Assembly: GCA_000827265.1 (NCBI GenBank)
Contig: KN834749.1
Span: 2,097,500 to 2,161,499, forward strand
Direction of reading: 5' to 3'
Length of the DNA: 64,000 nt
Source of the DNA: Collybiopsis luxurians FD-317 M1
Taxonomy: Eukaryota > Basidiomycota > Agaricomycetes > Agaricales > Omphalotaceae
Shown here: one piece after another, positions 46,442 to 56,931 of the stretch
Layout of the letters: every line of letters begins with the position of its first letter
Numbering within the stretch: position 1 is the stretch's first letter
Program-made: the position numbers and the translations under genes
The notes under the pieces: model-generated
The model's input: the letters and a program-made list of their open reading frames with translations, nothing else
The model's database searches: none
What the model was told of the DNA's origin: nothing

Positions 46442-49400
46442 ATGCCGGTGTTTTCCCCATTCTGCAGACTTCACAGTCAATCCACAGATTTGATACTCAG
46501 TGGATGCGCGGTAGATGCTGTCGTCACCGATGTTCATGTCTCGGTGGATCTTGCTCAGAAGTTTACTAACCCAACTGGATACACGCTCAATGCGACGTAC
46601 TCCTTTGGAATGATGTCGGAAGCTGCAGTCTGCGGATTTGCCATGACGCGGAAGGATGGTACTAGGATAGAGGGTATCGTCAAAGACAAAGACGAGGCTA
46701 ACAGAGAGTTCCGCAAAGCCCTGAGTGAAGGGAAGACCGCAAGCTTAGGACAAGAGGAGTCTCATGATGGTTTGCCGTTTCTCGCATTCGATTCTGGATT
46801 CCTTCCTAATCTAACTTTACCCAGTCTTTTCCATCAGTGTCGGACACATACACCCGCACGAGACAGTCACTATTAACCTTCAATTTATCCAAACTCTGAT
46901 CGACGACGAGAACAACGATGAGGTCAGATTTATTTTTCCTCGTACGTACGCCCAGCGGTACGGCGCCCCGCCAAGTCTCGCTGCGAGTGCGATGACAACT
47001 GCTGTTCAACCGTTCAAAATGAAGGTAGTCGTACAGCAGGCAGGCCCGATAAAGAGTATCTCCTGTCCTTCAGGACATCCTATATCTTTCAGCATCAAGT
47101 CTAGGAATTCAGCTCTCGCTGAAGTCACTCTGAAAGACAACAAAGGATACCTCACGCAGGATGTTATCCTTGTAGTTTCTGCTGCCAACTTGGATTCTCC
47201 ACGATGCTTTATCGAGACCCATCCTTCGCCAGAGCATGCTACAACAGCTGTAGCATTGACCTTTGTTCCGAGATTCGAACTACCAGATGTCGAGCAGGGA
47301 ATGGAGTATATTTTGATGATAGATCGCAGCGGAAGTATGGCTCAGAATCTGCGGCTCCTGAAAGATGCCTTGGTTGTGTTGCTGAAAAGTCTTCCGACCA
47401 AGGATACGACGTTCAATTTGGTGTCGTTCGGCTCGCATACGACTATGCTGTGGGAGAGAAGTAAGGCATATTCGCAGTCGACTGTCGAAGAAGCTATCAG
47501 GCACATCGAGTAAGTTGGCGCTGCATTCCCCAATCGCCTTTCTGATGATGATTTTCAGTTCTATGGATGCAGATTATCTTGGCACTGAGATACCCCTCGC
47601 CCTTCGAACCGTCTTTCGCTCACTCTCAAAACCTCTTCCCCGACCGGCTTCTGTTTTCCTGCTTACTGATGGAAGCTCTTGGGACGTATCCGCTTCTGCT
47701 TCAATTACTGCCGCCGCTGTGCGCGACCTTCCTGGCCAAACGCAGCAGTCCAGCAACGCAGAAGCCAAATCCTTTCTCAGAGTGTTCACAATGGGTATCG
47801 GCGCTGGCGCTTCGTCGGTGAGCTTTAGATGAACATCCTGATGTTTCTACCCGAATTAATCTCCTGCAAGGATATGTGTAACTCAATTGCTAGAGCCGGT
47901 AATGGAATGGCGGTGTATGTTCAGGATGGGGAAGAGATGATAGGCAAGTGTACTAGGTTGGTTCGAGCAGCGAGAACACCGCCGATCGATATTGAGATTG
48001 AATGGATGGGAGCAGAAGGCGATACCAATACGAAGGAAATCACTGCCAAAGAAGACGACGATGCAAAGTCGCTAGGAAGCGAAACTAATACCATAGTGGA
48101 GCCTGCCGTAGAGCCTCCAACTATAAACCTCTTCAAACCAACTCCAGTAGATCTCGGTCGAGAGTCAGGTCCTCCTCCTGAATCTGAACTTGCGCCTCCG
48201 CCAACTATCCAACAAGCTCCTCTGGGAGTGACGAGAATATTTCCTGGCACTAGAACATGTATCTACGCAATATTGAAGACTTCTCCCGCCGTCTTTTTAA
48301 ATTTGCAGCAGGACGGTGACGATGGCGCTCGAAGGTTCATAAAGCTTCGAGGAAAGGTGCCGGCCACAAGCACACCGGTTCGATTAGAGGTCCCCATTGT
48401 GAAGCTTATGCATTCTCAATTTTCATCATCATCCTCCGGTGTTCGTTCTTTCTTGACGGCGGCTTCCTCTTCCCAATCTCGGCCATTCCCATTCCTCCAT
48501 ACTCTCGCTGCCAAAGCTCTCATCACTGACTGCCAGGATGGCAAACATGCGTTCCCGACATCTATAGTATCGTTCAAATCCAACCAGGAGTTCCGAAAAT
48601 CGTATCTCAGGAAGGAGATTGTCAGACTCGGAACGACATATGGTCTGACTAGCGAGTATACTAGTTTCATTGCTGTTGACCATTCAAGGAGCGTGTATTC
48701 AGTCTCAAGAGAGTCCCATGCATCAAAAAGGGATAAAGCTCCTCTTACTCCCATTCCCAGCCACTCCCGCGAATACCCCAGTCCCCGTTGGGCACCCAGT
48801 AGGCCTGTTTCAAGCAGCGCTTGGAGTTCTGTCCACAGTCCAGCTTTTGAAAATTCTAGGCCAAGTCGAAGTTACGTGGATCAATACGATCCAACCATCG
48901 AGGATATCGACGATCCTGCATTATACGGACAGGAAGAATATGGCGCTCCTGCACAACCGCGAGCTCCGTCTCGCACTATTGCCAACTTCAGCCCCGATCC
49001 TGTCGACGCTGGTGCTAATAGCAGAAAGAGCCGAAGAAGTAGCTGGTTCAGTGCAAGTTTCGGGACGGCTGGAAAAGTCGCAGGAGTGGTATCTTCCTCA
49101 TCTAAAGATTTGCAATCTCCTGTTTCCACCCGTTCGAAACTCCGGCGCCATTCACTTTTCTCTATTCATACGCCCTTTTCTCTTCTCGCAGGTTTTGGGA
49201 AGGTGTGGGGAAAATCGAGAACGTTCGAGAGCGAGCCGAGTGCCCGACCATCAGTTTCAACGCAGCCTTTGTCGCTCCCGACGAGAGATATAACTTCCCC
49301 AGCGGCAAGCGGGTCCACGCCTACCTACACAAACATTGCCTCTGCCAACCGCGAGAAGATCTCTTCCACGATGAATCCCGGGGAGCGACTAGCCGCCGTT

Positions 49401-49715
49401 GCCCGTTTGCAACGCTTTGACGGGGGGTTTGTCTGGAGCATGGCATTGTTCACTGTTCTCGAGATCAGTATCGATATTACGAATTTCGACGTCATAAAGA
49501 AGCAATTGGAAACCCAAGGTATATCCAATGCTGATATCGCTGCTACAGTCCTCGCATGGGTGTGGTTGCAGAAGAATGGAGGAGAAAACGGGTTCGATAT
49601 GGCAAGAAAGGCGGAAGAATGGGTAGGGTTGCAACTTGCTGCTGGTGAGAAGAAAATGGGGGTAGAGAAGGAGGCACTTAAAAAGGTGGTGCTTGGCATT
49701 GTTCCACAATCGTAA
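46442..49715 (+). CDS. VIT and von Willebrand factor A domain protein
   Basis: Four exons (46442-46769, 46825-47509, 47559-47817, 47871-49715) encode 1,038 residues. A VIT domain comes first (CAVDAVVTDVHVSVDLAQKF, YSFGMMSEAAVCGFAM, VGHIHPHETVTINLQF). A VWA domain follows with the metal-site motif YILMIDRSGSMAQ and VFLLTDGS. A disordered Ser/Pro region comes next (SRSVYSVSRES, SRPVSSSAWSSVHS, RKSRRSSWFSASFG). The C-terminal helical block has LARLQRFDGGFVW-like sequence (actual: VARLQRFDGGFVWSMALFTV) and ATVLAWVWLQ. The order VIT, VWA, linker and Leu-rich C-terminal block resembles animal VWA5 and the non-catalytic half of PARP4. Fungal members have no established role. The start is a reasonable first in-frame ATG but could be preceded by another exon. 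Confidence 0.8.
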
Positions 49716-49884
49716 TGCTCATGTCGGAGTCCCTTCTACGATACACTCGATACAATTTAATACACCCAATTTCAGAAATATGTTGGCAAGATACATGTAG
49801 AAAAAATGCAAAGTTAGATTACAACAAACATCATCTATGCAGTAGTATACAATGAGGCGAATCCAGATAAATAACAGATACCAG

Positions 49885-51450
49885 TCATCCTCTATTCCGC
49901 ACGACCCATGGATGTACCATGACTTCGCTAAGCGGAAGGCGTTCTTGGGGTTCCAACTTCAGTAACTGGAAAAATCCATTGAGAGGACGAAGACCACAAC
50001 AAGAAGAAAAGTGACCTTTCCAATGAGATCTCTTGCATCGGCATCAAAGCTAGCAGGGAACTTGTAATCAAGGGTGGCTATCCGTTTCATAGTGTCTGTG
50101 CCTAGTCGTTAGAATGAGTGGTGGTGTACTAAACTCCACGCACTTTTCCGACTTTTGAGATCTTCGAAAGGTGGACTCCCGTTTAGAAACTCGTACGTCA
50201 GCACACCTAACGCCCAGTAATCAACCCATATGCCATGTTCCTTATCAAGGATCACTGAGAAGTGAAGATATGTCAGTAGCGGCTAAAATTTGCTAGAAGG
50301 TTACGTACTTTCCGGAGGAAGGTAGTCGAGGGTGCCACATTTTGTCCTACGCCGGTTAGAGGGAGCATGGACGCTGTAAAACGTTCAACACTCCGGCTGA
50401 ATACACAACGGATATTGCGTGCCATACCTCCAACCGAAATCCGCTATTTTCAATTCGCCCTTAAGTCCTAAAAGCTGGAAGGCGGTCAGTCCGGACGAGT
50501 TTTTCCAAAAGGAGGAAAAATCGCAACCAAATTCTCTGAAAGACGGTCAGTCGAGACGAAATATTTCTGAGAGAACGAAAATCGCGACCTGGCTTGATGT
50601 CCCTATGCAAAATTGATTTTGAATGCAAATACGACAGTGCGTCAGCCATCTGATAAATGTAGTTGGCACTGCGCCGCGCAGAAAACGAGCCTTGTTTGAC
50701 CAACTGGCGATACAGTTCGCCTTGACCAGCGAATTCCAGCATCAGAAAGACACGCTGAGAGTCATGGAAGTACCTGATACGCAATGTCAATAAATGAAGG
50801 GGCGAAAGAGAGGTAGAGCGTACCCGTAGAGCCGCAGGACGTTTGGATGACGCAGGTTCATTTGGATTTCAATTTCGCGCCTCAGTTGCCGTTCACAACC
50901 GTCTTTTACTAGCTGAGACTTGTAGAGCGTTTTCAATGCTAGTATGAATCTAGGAGGGGCCTTCGTCCGGACCATATATACACGGCCATATTGCCCTTTC
51001 CCTAATGGCTTCCCTATATCAAAGTCGTGCAACGACCAGGTAGGCGTTGGATTTGAGCTTCATTAGGCTAATCTTGAGCACAAATGGTAGTAATCTCAGG
51101 AGATCGGTCGGGACTTACGTTTTACTAGAGTCAAGTGCAAGATCTGGGGCTTCCTCCGCAGAGATATGCACAGCATCTTCTCCCTCTAGTCCGCCATCGT
51201 ATTTTCCGATATCTACTTTTGGCGTATCAATGGGAGTGGCCTTCGGGTGTTTCGTGCTCTGGCTGAGAGTTTTCAATGAAGGCGCACTTGCTTTGGTTTG
51301 CAGATTGTTACTTGAAGCCAGCGACTTGGTTTTCATTGGCGGATTCGGGGCAGCATATTTTGTGAGAAGCTTTGGGACATCTGAAGATGAATCCTTCGTT
51401 GATAGCTCCAGCGAGGATAGCTGCCGCGTCAATGTACTGACGGTGGTCAT
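49885..51450 (-). CDS. IPL1: Aurora kinase (Ipl1/Ark1)
   Basis: Multi-exon minus-strand gene. A disordered N-terminus ([16 protein letters not shown]) precedes a kinase domain. It has the Gly loop [31 protein letters not shown] with the ATP Lys, and [20 protein letters not shown]. The catalytic loop HRDIKPENLLLG is followed by [17 protein letters not shown]. The Aurora activation loop is [16 protein letters not shown], then [27 protein letters not shown] and DFGWSVHAPS are Aurora hallmarks. The kinase corrects kinetochore-microtubule attachment as part of the chromosomal passenger complex. The catalytic loop is assembled from three exons: the PENLL codons span an 8-nt microexon (50528-50535) between two similar 53-nt introns. 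Confidence 0.92.
50475..50527 (-). repeat. 53-nt intron B of the Aurora gene, similar to intron A
   Basis: GT-AG intron (GTTGCGATTTTT at the donor side, ACTGACCGCCTTCCAG at the acceptor). Ungapped alignment to the intron at 50536-50588 gives 37 identities in 53 positions, including the branch-site region GGACTGACCG/CGACTGACCG. Confidence 0.85.
50528..50535 (-). other. 8-nt microexon of the Aurora kinase gene
   Basis: Sequence AGAATTTG supplies the last two bases of the Glu codon, then Asn and Leu, in the catalytic-loop motif KPENLL. Without it, and without removal of both flanking introns, the DFG segment is out of frame. Confidence 0.9.
50536..50588 (-). repeat. 53-nt intron A of the Aurora gene, similar to intron B
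   Basis: GT-AG intron (donor GTCGCGATTTTC, acceptor ACTGACCGTCTTTCAG) of exactly the same length as intron B, from which it is separated by 8 nt. Confidence 0.85.
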
Positions 51451-51467
51451 CGTTGAAGTGAACTGGG

Positions 51468-51473
51468 CACGTG
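51468..51473. promoter_or_regulatory. CACGTG hexamer just upstream of the Aurora start
   Basis: Lies 18-23 bp before the Aurora kinase ATG at 51450, in the promoter or 5-prime leader. Confidence 0.35.
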
Positions 51474-51681
51474 GTCGCGTTGAGGCAGTTGTCCACGCGG
51501 TCCGTGCGGCTTCTTTTACCGGACTACTGATCAGAAATGTTTTTTGGGTTCCTACTACAGCAGATACAGCCCTCTATACATATCGTTTACTGTTTAATAC
51601 TGTACATTTCTCCTTTCATAACGAGGGGACAAGGTGCAGATGGTCTAAAAAACAAAGCATTTTACATTACTAAACAAGCAC

Positions 51682-53677
51682 TTATGTGTTATAAGTGGAT
51701 GCAGAGACGGAACCACCGCGGCCGGTCCAGTTGACATCTGTGAAAATCGCGCTCAGTCAATATAATGAGGGTACACTTGTATTAAAGAAGCTTACGAATG
51801 TCTTCACCCTTCTTGAACCTGGGATTCTCCTTTCCAGGCAAGACACGGAAGGTGTGAGCACCGAAGTAGTCACGCTACGGCTAATTAGCAGGGTACTTAG
51901 GAATAAAATAAGAAAAGAATGCAAACCTGAGCTTGGAGAAGGTTAGCCGGAACGACTTCACTCCTGTATCCGTCGAAGAATGCAAGAGCAGTGCTGAAGG
52001 CCGGTGTCGGGATACCCCACAGAACAGCTTGGGCTATCACGCGTCTCCATCCGGGCTGAGCCTTGTGAACGGCTAGAAGACTGTAAAACGGAGAGGACTG
52101 GACAAAGAGAGTATGACGTGCCTTTGTTGAAGAAATCATCGAACAGAAGGGACTCTAGCTTGATGTTCTTGTTGTATGCCTTAGTGATATCACTCAAGAA
52201 CACACTCTGGGATTACGCGTCAGAAGTGGCGAAAGTCAGTATTTTGGGCCAAACCTTGATGATACATCCGCCACGCCACATTGACGCAATCCCAGCGTAG
52301 TTGAGATTCCAGCCGAGCTAAAAGAAGTGTAAGTATGAAATGGCTCGGTAGTATGCAATAAAGTTGGACATACGTCGGAAGCGGTTTGCCTCATGAGCAT
52401 GAACCCTTGGGTGTAAGAGATAATTTTAGATGCGTACAGAGCTTGCTCGAGGTCATCGATAAACATCTGCTTGTCACCGCGGAAAGGTTCCTTTTGAGGA
52501 CCGGCAATGACTTTGCTGGCGCGAGTGCGCTCGTCCTTCAGGGCGGATAAGGTTCGGGCGAATACAGCCTCGCCGATAAGGGTAACTAGGACACGGATGA
52601 GAACAGTGCGGCAGTGTACTGAGTTGGTGGCTTACCGGGTGATCCTGCATCGAGGGCAGCAATAGCAGTCCACTTTCCGGTACCTTTCTGACCAGCTTGG
52701 TCCAAGATCTTAGCGACAACGGGCTCGCCATCATCGTCCTTGAACTTGAGAATGTCGGCTGTGATTTGGATCAAAAACGAGTCGAGGACACCCTTGTTCC
52801 ACTTGAGGAAGATATCAGAAATCTCGTCCTCGGTCAATCCCAAGCCACGTTTGAGGATATCATAAGCCTCAGCGATAAGCTGCATATCACCGTATTCAAT
52901 ACCTAAGACAATTGTCAGGAGATAGACCCAAGACAGCGGAGTGTCCGCACCATTGTGAACCATCTTGACGTAGTGTCCAGCGCCAGTCTCGCCGACCCAG
53001 TCACAGCAGGGTTCACCGTATGCCTGGGCAGCGGTCTTTTGGAAGATTTCCTTGATGGAGGGCCAAGCTGCAGGGGATCCACCAGGCATGAGGGAAGGCC
53101 CATGACGGGCACCTTCTTCACCACCAGAAACACCAGAACCAACAAAGAGGAAGCCTTTGGCCTCGAGTTCTTGGGTACGACGGATGGAATCTGGGTAGTG
53201 AGAATTGCCGCCGTCAATGACAATGTCACCCTTCTCAAGATGAGGAATAAGCTGAGCAATGAAGTCGTCCACAGCCTGTCCGGCTTTGACCAACAGAATG
53301 ATCTTGCGGGGCTTTTTGAGCTTGGAGCAAAGCTCCTGGATGGAGTGAGCACCCTGAATGTTGGTGCCTAGACCGCATGAGTAAATTGCGTACGCGTCAG
53401 TAGCAGTGAAATGTAAAACCTTTTGCTTCGTTGGCTAAGAAGCGATCAACCTTCTCAGTGGTACGATTGTAGGCAACAACATTGAAGCCCTTGTCGTTCA
53501 TATTTAGGATGAGGTTTTGGCCCTAGGAAGCAGAGTTGGGATTCGAGGTAGTTGATGACGGACGACGACGGGTAACTTACCATAACGGCCAAACCAATGA
53601 GACCAATGTCGCCGCTAGGAAGGATGATGAGCGCGATAAGACCATATATGAAAGAAAAATTGAGCTCACGTAGCCAT
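51682..53677 (-). CDS. GND1: 6-phosphogluconate dehydrogenase, decarboxylating
   Basis: Multi-exon minus-strand gene of about 490 residues. The first exon is tiny (8 nt: ATG GCT AC). The NADP-binding fold is GDIGLIGLAVMGQNLILNMN. Further motifs are LVKAGQAVDDFIAQLIPHLE, VIDGGNSHYPDS, FVGSGVSGGEEGARHGPSLM, and the catalytic region [20 protein letters not shown]. The family signature is ILDQAGQKGTGKWT, then GGCIIKSVFLSDITKAY. The C-terminal tail is RDYFGAHTFRVLPG followed by VNWTGRGGSVSAST. It converts 6-phosphogluconate to ribulose 5-phosphate, CO2 and NADPH. The tail end carries YNT. Convergent with no close neighbour; divergent from the oxysterol-binding protein gene. Confidence 0.95.
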
Positions 53678-54063
53678 AGTGAAGAATCTGAGGAGAGAAG
53701 GTCGTAGTACAGAATCAAGAGGAGATGGGTGAATTCCGAGCCAATCTTATCGATTGGGACGGGCCGGGGCGCTGATTCAGCGCATATCGATATCCCGGTA
53801 GCAAGCAATGCACAGAAAATTGGGGTTTCTTGTTTCTGTTAAATTTATTCTTGAAATTTCCTATCTGAATTATCGCTTACTCTAGAATTCCGAGAAGCTT
53901 CACATTGTCAAAAGCCGCTCGTGAGATTCAATATTGGCCTTCACCATCGAAACGTCACCGGATACCCGGAGCAGCTCGGAACGGACTTGTCCCCGAAACC
54001 CCTGTGGCCGACGCTGAGGGCGCTGCGCGGCCCTGACAGCGGCAGTGACGAACCTGTCTCTTA
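53678..54063. promoter_or_regulatory. Divergent promoter region (GND1 / OSH)
   Basis: 386 bp between opposite starts. A GC-rich stretch lies at about 53930-54040. No recognised element. Confidence 0.5.
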
Positions 54064-56628
54064 ATGGACGACCACAAACCGTCTTACGCAGCGGCCAGGG
54101 CTTCTCTCAATCTCAGTTTACCCATTTCAGGCTTGAGCCCAATCCAGGAAGGATGGATCTTGAAGAAACGAAGGAAAAAGATGCAAGGTACTGCTTCATT
54201 CTGTCGGATTCCGTGTATTAACTCGGAATCCCAGGCTTTGCCCGCAGATATTTCCTGCTTTATTCTTCTGGTCATCTTTGCTATTCTTTTGAGCCGGGTC
54301 AGCCGTTTCGAGATCAAGTTTACCTTCCGAGTGCAGCTATTGCCACTGCTACAGGTCGCAAAGACATCCACATCGATTCCAACAATGCAACCTTTCACTT
54401 GAAATGTCTGAGCACCGAAGATTTTACGCAATGGATGACCGCCTTCAGGTTGTACTTGGTCTAATCTTTATCTCCTCAGTGCGTTGTCTTACTACGTAAC
54501 AGGAAATTCTCGGCTTCCGCCCCAGAATCACGAAGATCTGCGAGCGTTAGGATTTCTTCACGACAAGGCACTGTAAAGTTGAACAAGTCTGCTGCAATTG
54601 CTGAGGAGATGGGTTCAGTGTGTATTCGCGGCGCTTACGAATCGTACTTTTGCTGATCTGCTCAAACAGACTCTTGCTGAGCTCGAAGATGCGCTGAGTG
54701 CATTGCGCGACGATAAGGCAAAGAGAAAACCAAGTGGGGGCAAGGACAAGTCCAAGGAAGGTGTCTTCGGCTTGTTCAAGAAAGGTCCGTGCATTCAATT
54801 ACTCTAGAATTAAAGTTGACTGCGAGACAGGTCATCATCACGACCAAATCGAGGGGTCCAAATCGGAAACTTGTTCATCCATAATTGACACCTCATCCTA
54901 CCAACGGATTCATATGGCCCTGGAATCACTCAAGGTACAGCATGGAACGCTAGTCAAATCTTTACACAGCATATCGTCTTTAGCTCTGGACATGACGCCT
55001 TCGTCGGCGCATCCATCTACCCAAGCTTCACCACTTCCAAGCACGGTCGAAGAAGAGGAACACTTTCTGGACACTGCTTCTGAAAAGTTATCTGCTTCCT
55101 TCACCCGACGCGCAAATCGAGCTTCTATTGCTACCACGATTACTGACAGTGTCAATGAGTGGTTCGATGCCTCGGAGGGCGAGGGCGTACAAGAGTTTAT
55201 CTTGGACGAACAAACGTCGCCAGAGAATGGAGAGCCGTCCAGTCGGATAGTGACTGAGGACGGCCGCAGTTCACTAGATAATGCAGATGATTCCAGCGTC
55301 GATACGGATATCGACTCGGAACCTGAAGTACCTCTGGAGAAAGACGAGACCACGGATATTAAGCCAGCCAAGAGCGCCGAAGTCGTTCGAAGAACTTATC
55401 TCCCAACCCCGGTAGTGGGTGATGAAGGAAGTTTGTTTGCGGTACTTAAGAAGAACGTCGGGAAGGATTTATCTACCATCGCGTTTCCGGTGACATTCAA
55501 CGAACCCCTCACCCTTCTGCAACGTGCTGCCGAAGAACTAGAGTACTTTGATCTCCTCAATCAAGCTGCAGCTACCTCTGACCCAATAGAACGGATTCAA
55601 TTTGTTGCAGCGTTCGCTGTTTCAGGCTATGCCCATACACGCCATCGAACGGGCAGGAAAGGCTTGTAAGGCGAATTTTCAGCTCGTTTCAAACCATGTT
55701 CTCATGTCTTCTGAAGTAATCCAATGCTCGCCGAAACGTTCGAAGACCCCCGTATGAAGTTCATTGCTGAAAAGGTGCGACATAACCCCGTTGAGATGGC
55801 CTATCACGCCGAAGGGGACAACTGGGAGTTTTATGCGACCTCCGCTGGAAAGACTAAGTTCTGGGGTATGTGAACTCTTTCTAATCGTTTTCGTTAGTTT
55901 CTGATGTCTTGTAGGCAAAAGCCTTGAGATCATTCCTCTTGGTACGAGTAATGTCATCATCGGGGATGACCATTATCAATGGTAAGTGACTGCCGTGCGA
56001 GGCTTGAGTGTGGTCTGATTTCTCTTGTGTTAGGAAGAAACCCTCGTCTTTCATGAGAAATCTAATGGTCGGCTCAAAGTACTTGGAACATGTAGGCAAG
56101 ATGATCATAGAAAACATCAACGGCCGTGATCGATGTGTGTTGGAATTCAAGCAGAGTGGGTACTGGGGATCAAGCAACGTAGTTTCCGGGCAAGTGCACG
56201 ATGCTTCGGGAAAGATTATTTCGCAGCTCGAAGGGAAATGGGATGAACACCTCTCTCAAGCCGTGGACGCTTCACATTTCACCGTACTATGGCGCACTCA
56301 TCCCTGGCCGAAACAAACCCATGATTATTACGGATTTACGTCGTTTGGCATGACTCTGAACGAGATAACACCTGATATCGGGGATAAGTTGCCCACCACT
56401 GACTCGAGGTATCGTCCTGATGTGCGTGCTTTAGAGGAAGGTGACCTGGATAGAGCTGAGGCAGAAAAGGTTCGTGTTGAAGAAATGCAGCGCTCGAGAA
56501 GAAGGGAAGGGAAGGAGCCTCAGGCGAAATGGTTTAAAGAGGAAGGCGGAGAATGGATTTACGCTGGAGGTTATTGGGAAGCTAGAGCCAAAGGATGGAA
56601 AGGCACCAACATAACACCGCTCTGGTGA
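54064..56628 (+). CDS. OSH3: Oxysterol-binding protein (Osh3-like) with PH domain
   Basis: Eight exons (54064-54187, 54235-54448, 54503-54617, 54670-54784, 54831-55665, 55717-55865, 55915-55981, 56034-56628) encode 737 residues. A PH domain occupies about residues 25-115 (IQEGWILKKRRKKMQGFARR, YFLLYSSGHLCYSFEPG, LSTEDFTQWMTAF). A linker rich in Ser and acidic residues follows. The ORD lipid-transfer domain begins with ATSDPIERIQFVAAFAVSG and has FNPMLAETFEDPRMKFIAEK, SAGKTKFWGKSLEIIPLGTS and WKKPSSFMRNLMVGSKYLEH. The canonical EQVSHHPP fingerprint reads EKVRHNPV here, so only one of the two PI4P-contacting His residues remains. Such proteins move sterol or phospholipid and PI4P between membranes. 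Confidence 0.88.
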
Positions 56629-56931
56629 TTTGGAACAACTACTTCTGAATAACTAAAGTCAACAACTAATCTATCATAGAATACGCTAGACGCCTACTAT
56701 ACGATATAACATAATTTACCAGTACATATTGGATTCAGCTGTTCTTGTGAAGACCCGGAACTTTCATGGGACTTGTTCTTACAGCTTTTGCCTCACATTC
56801 TCTTATGTATCTTTCGTGAGTGAAAAACGGTCCAGCTTTCAGAATCAGAGACCAAGAATATGAGGATGCTGTACCTGAGCGTATCGCTTCAGAGACACAT
56901 AAAATCTCCATAAGTAACAGCGTATAGTACA
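56629..56931. other. Convergent intergenic region
   Basis: 303 bp between the OSH and RBM26-like stops. AT-rich, no gene. Confidence 0.55.
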
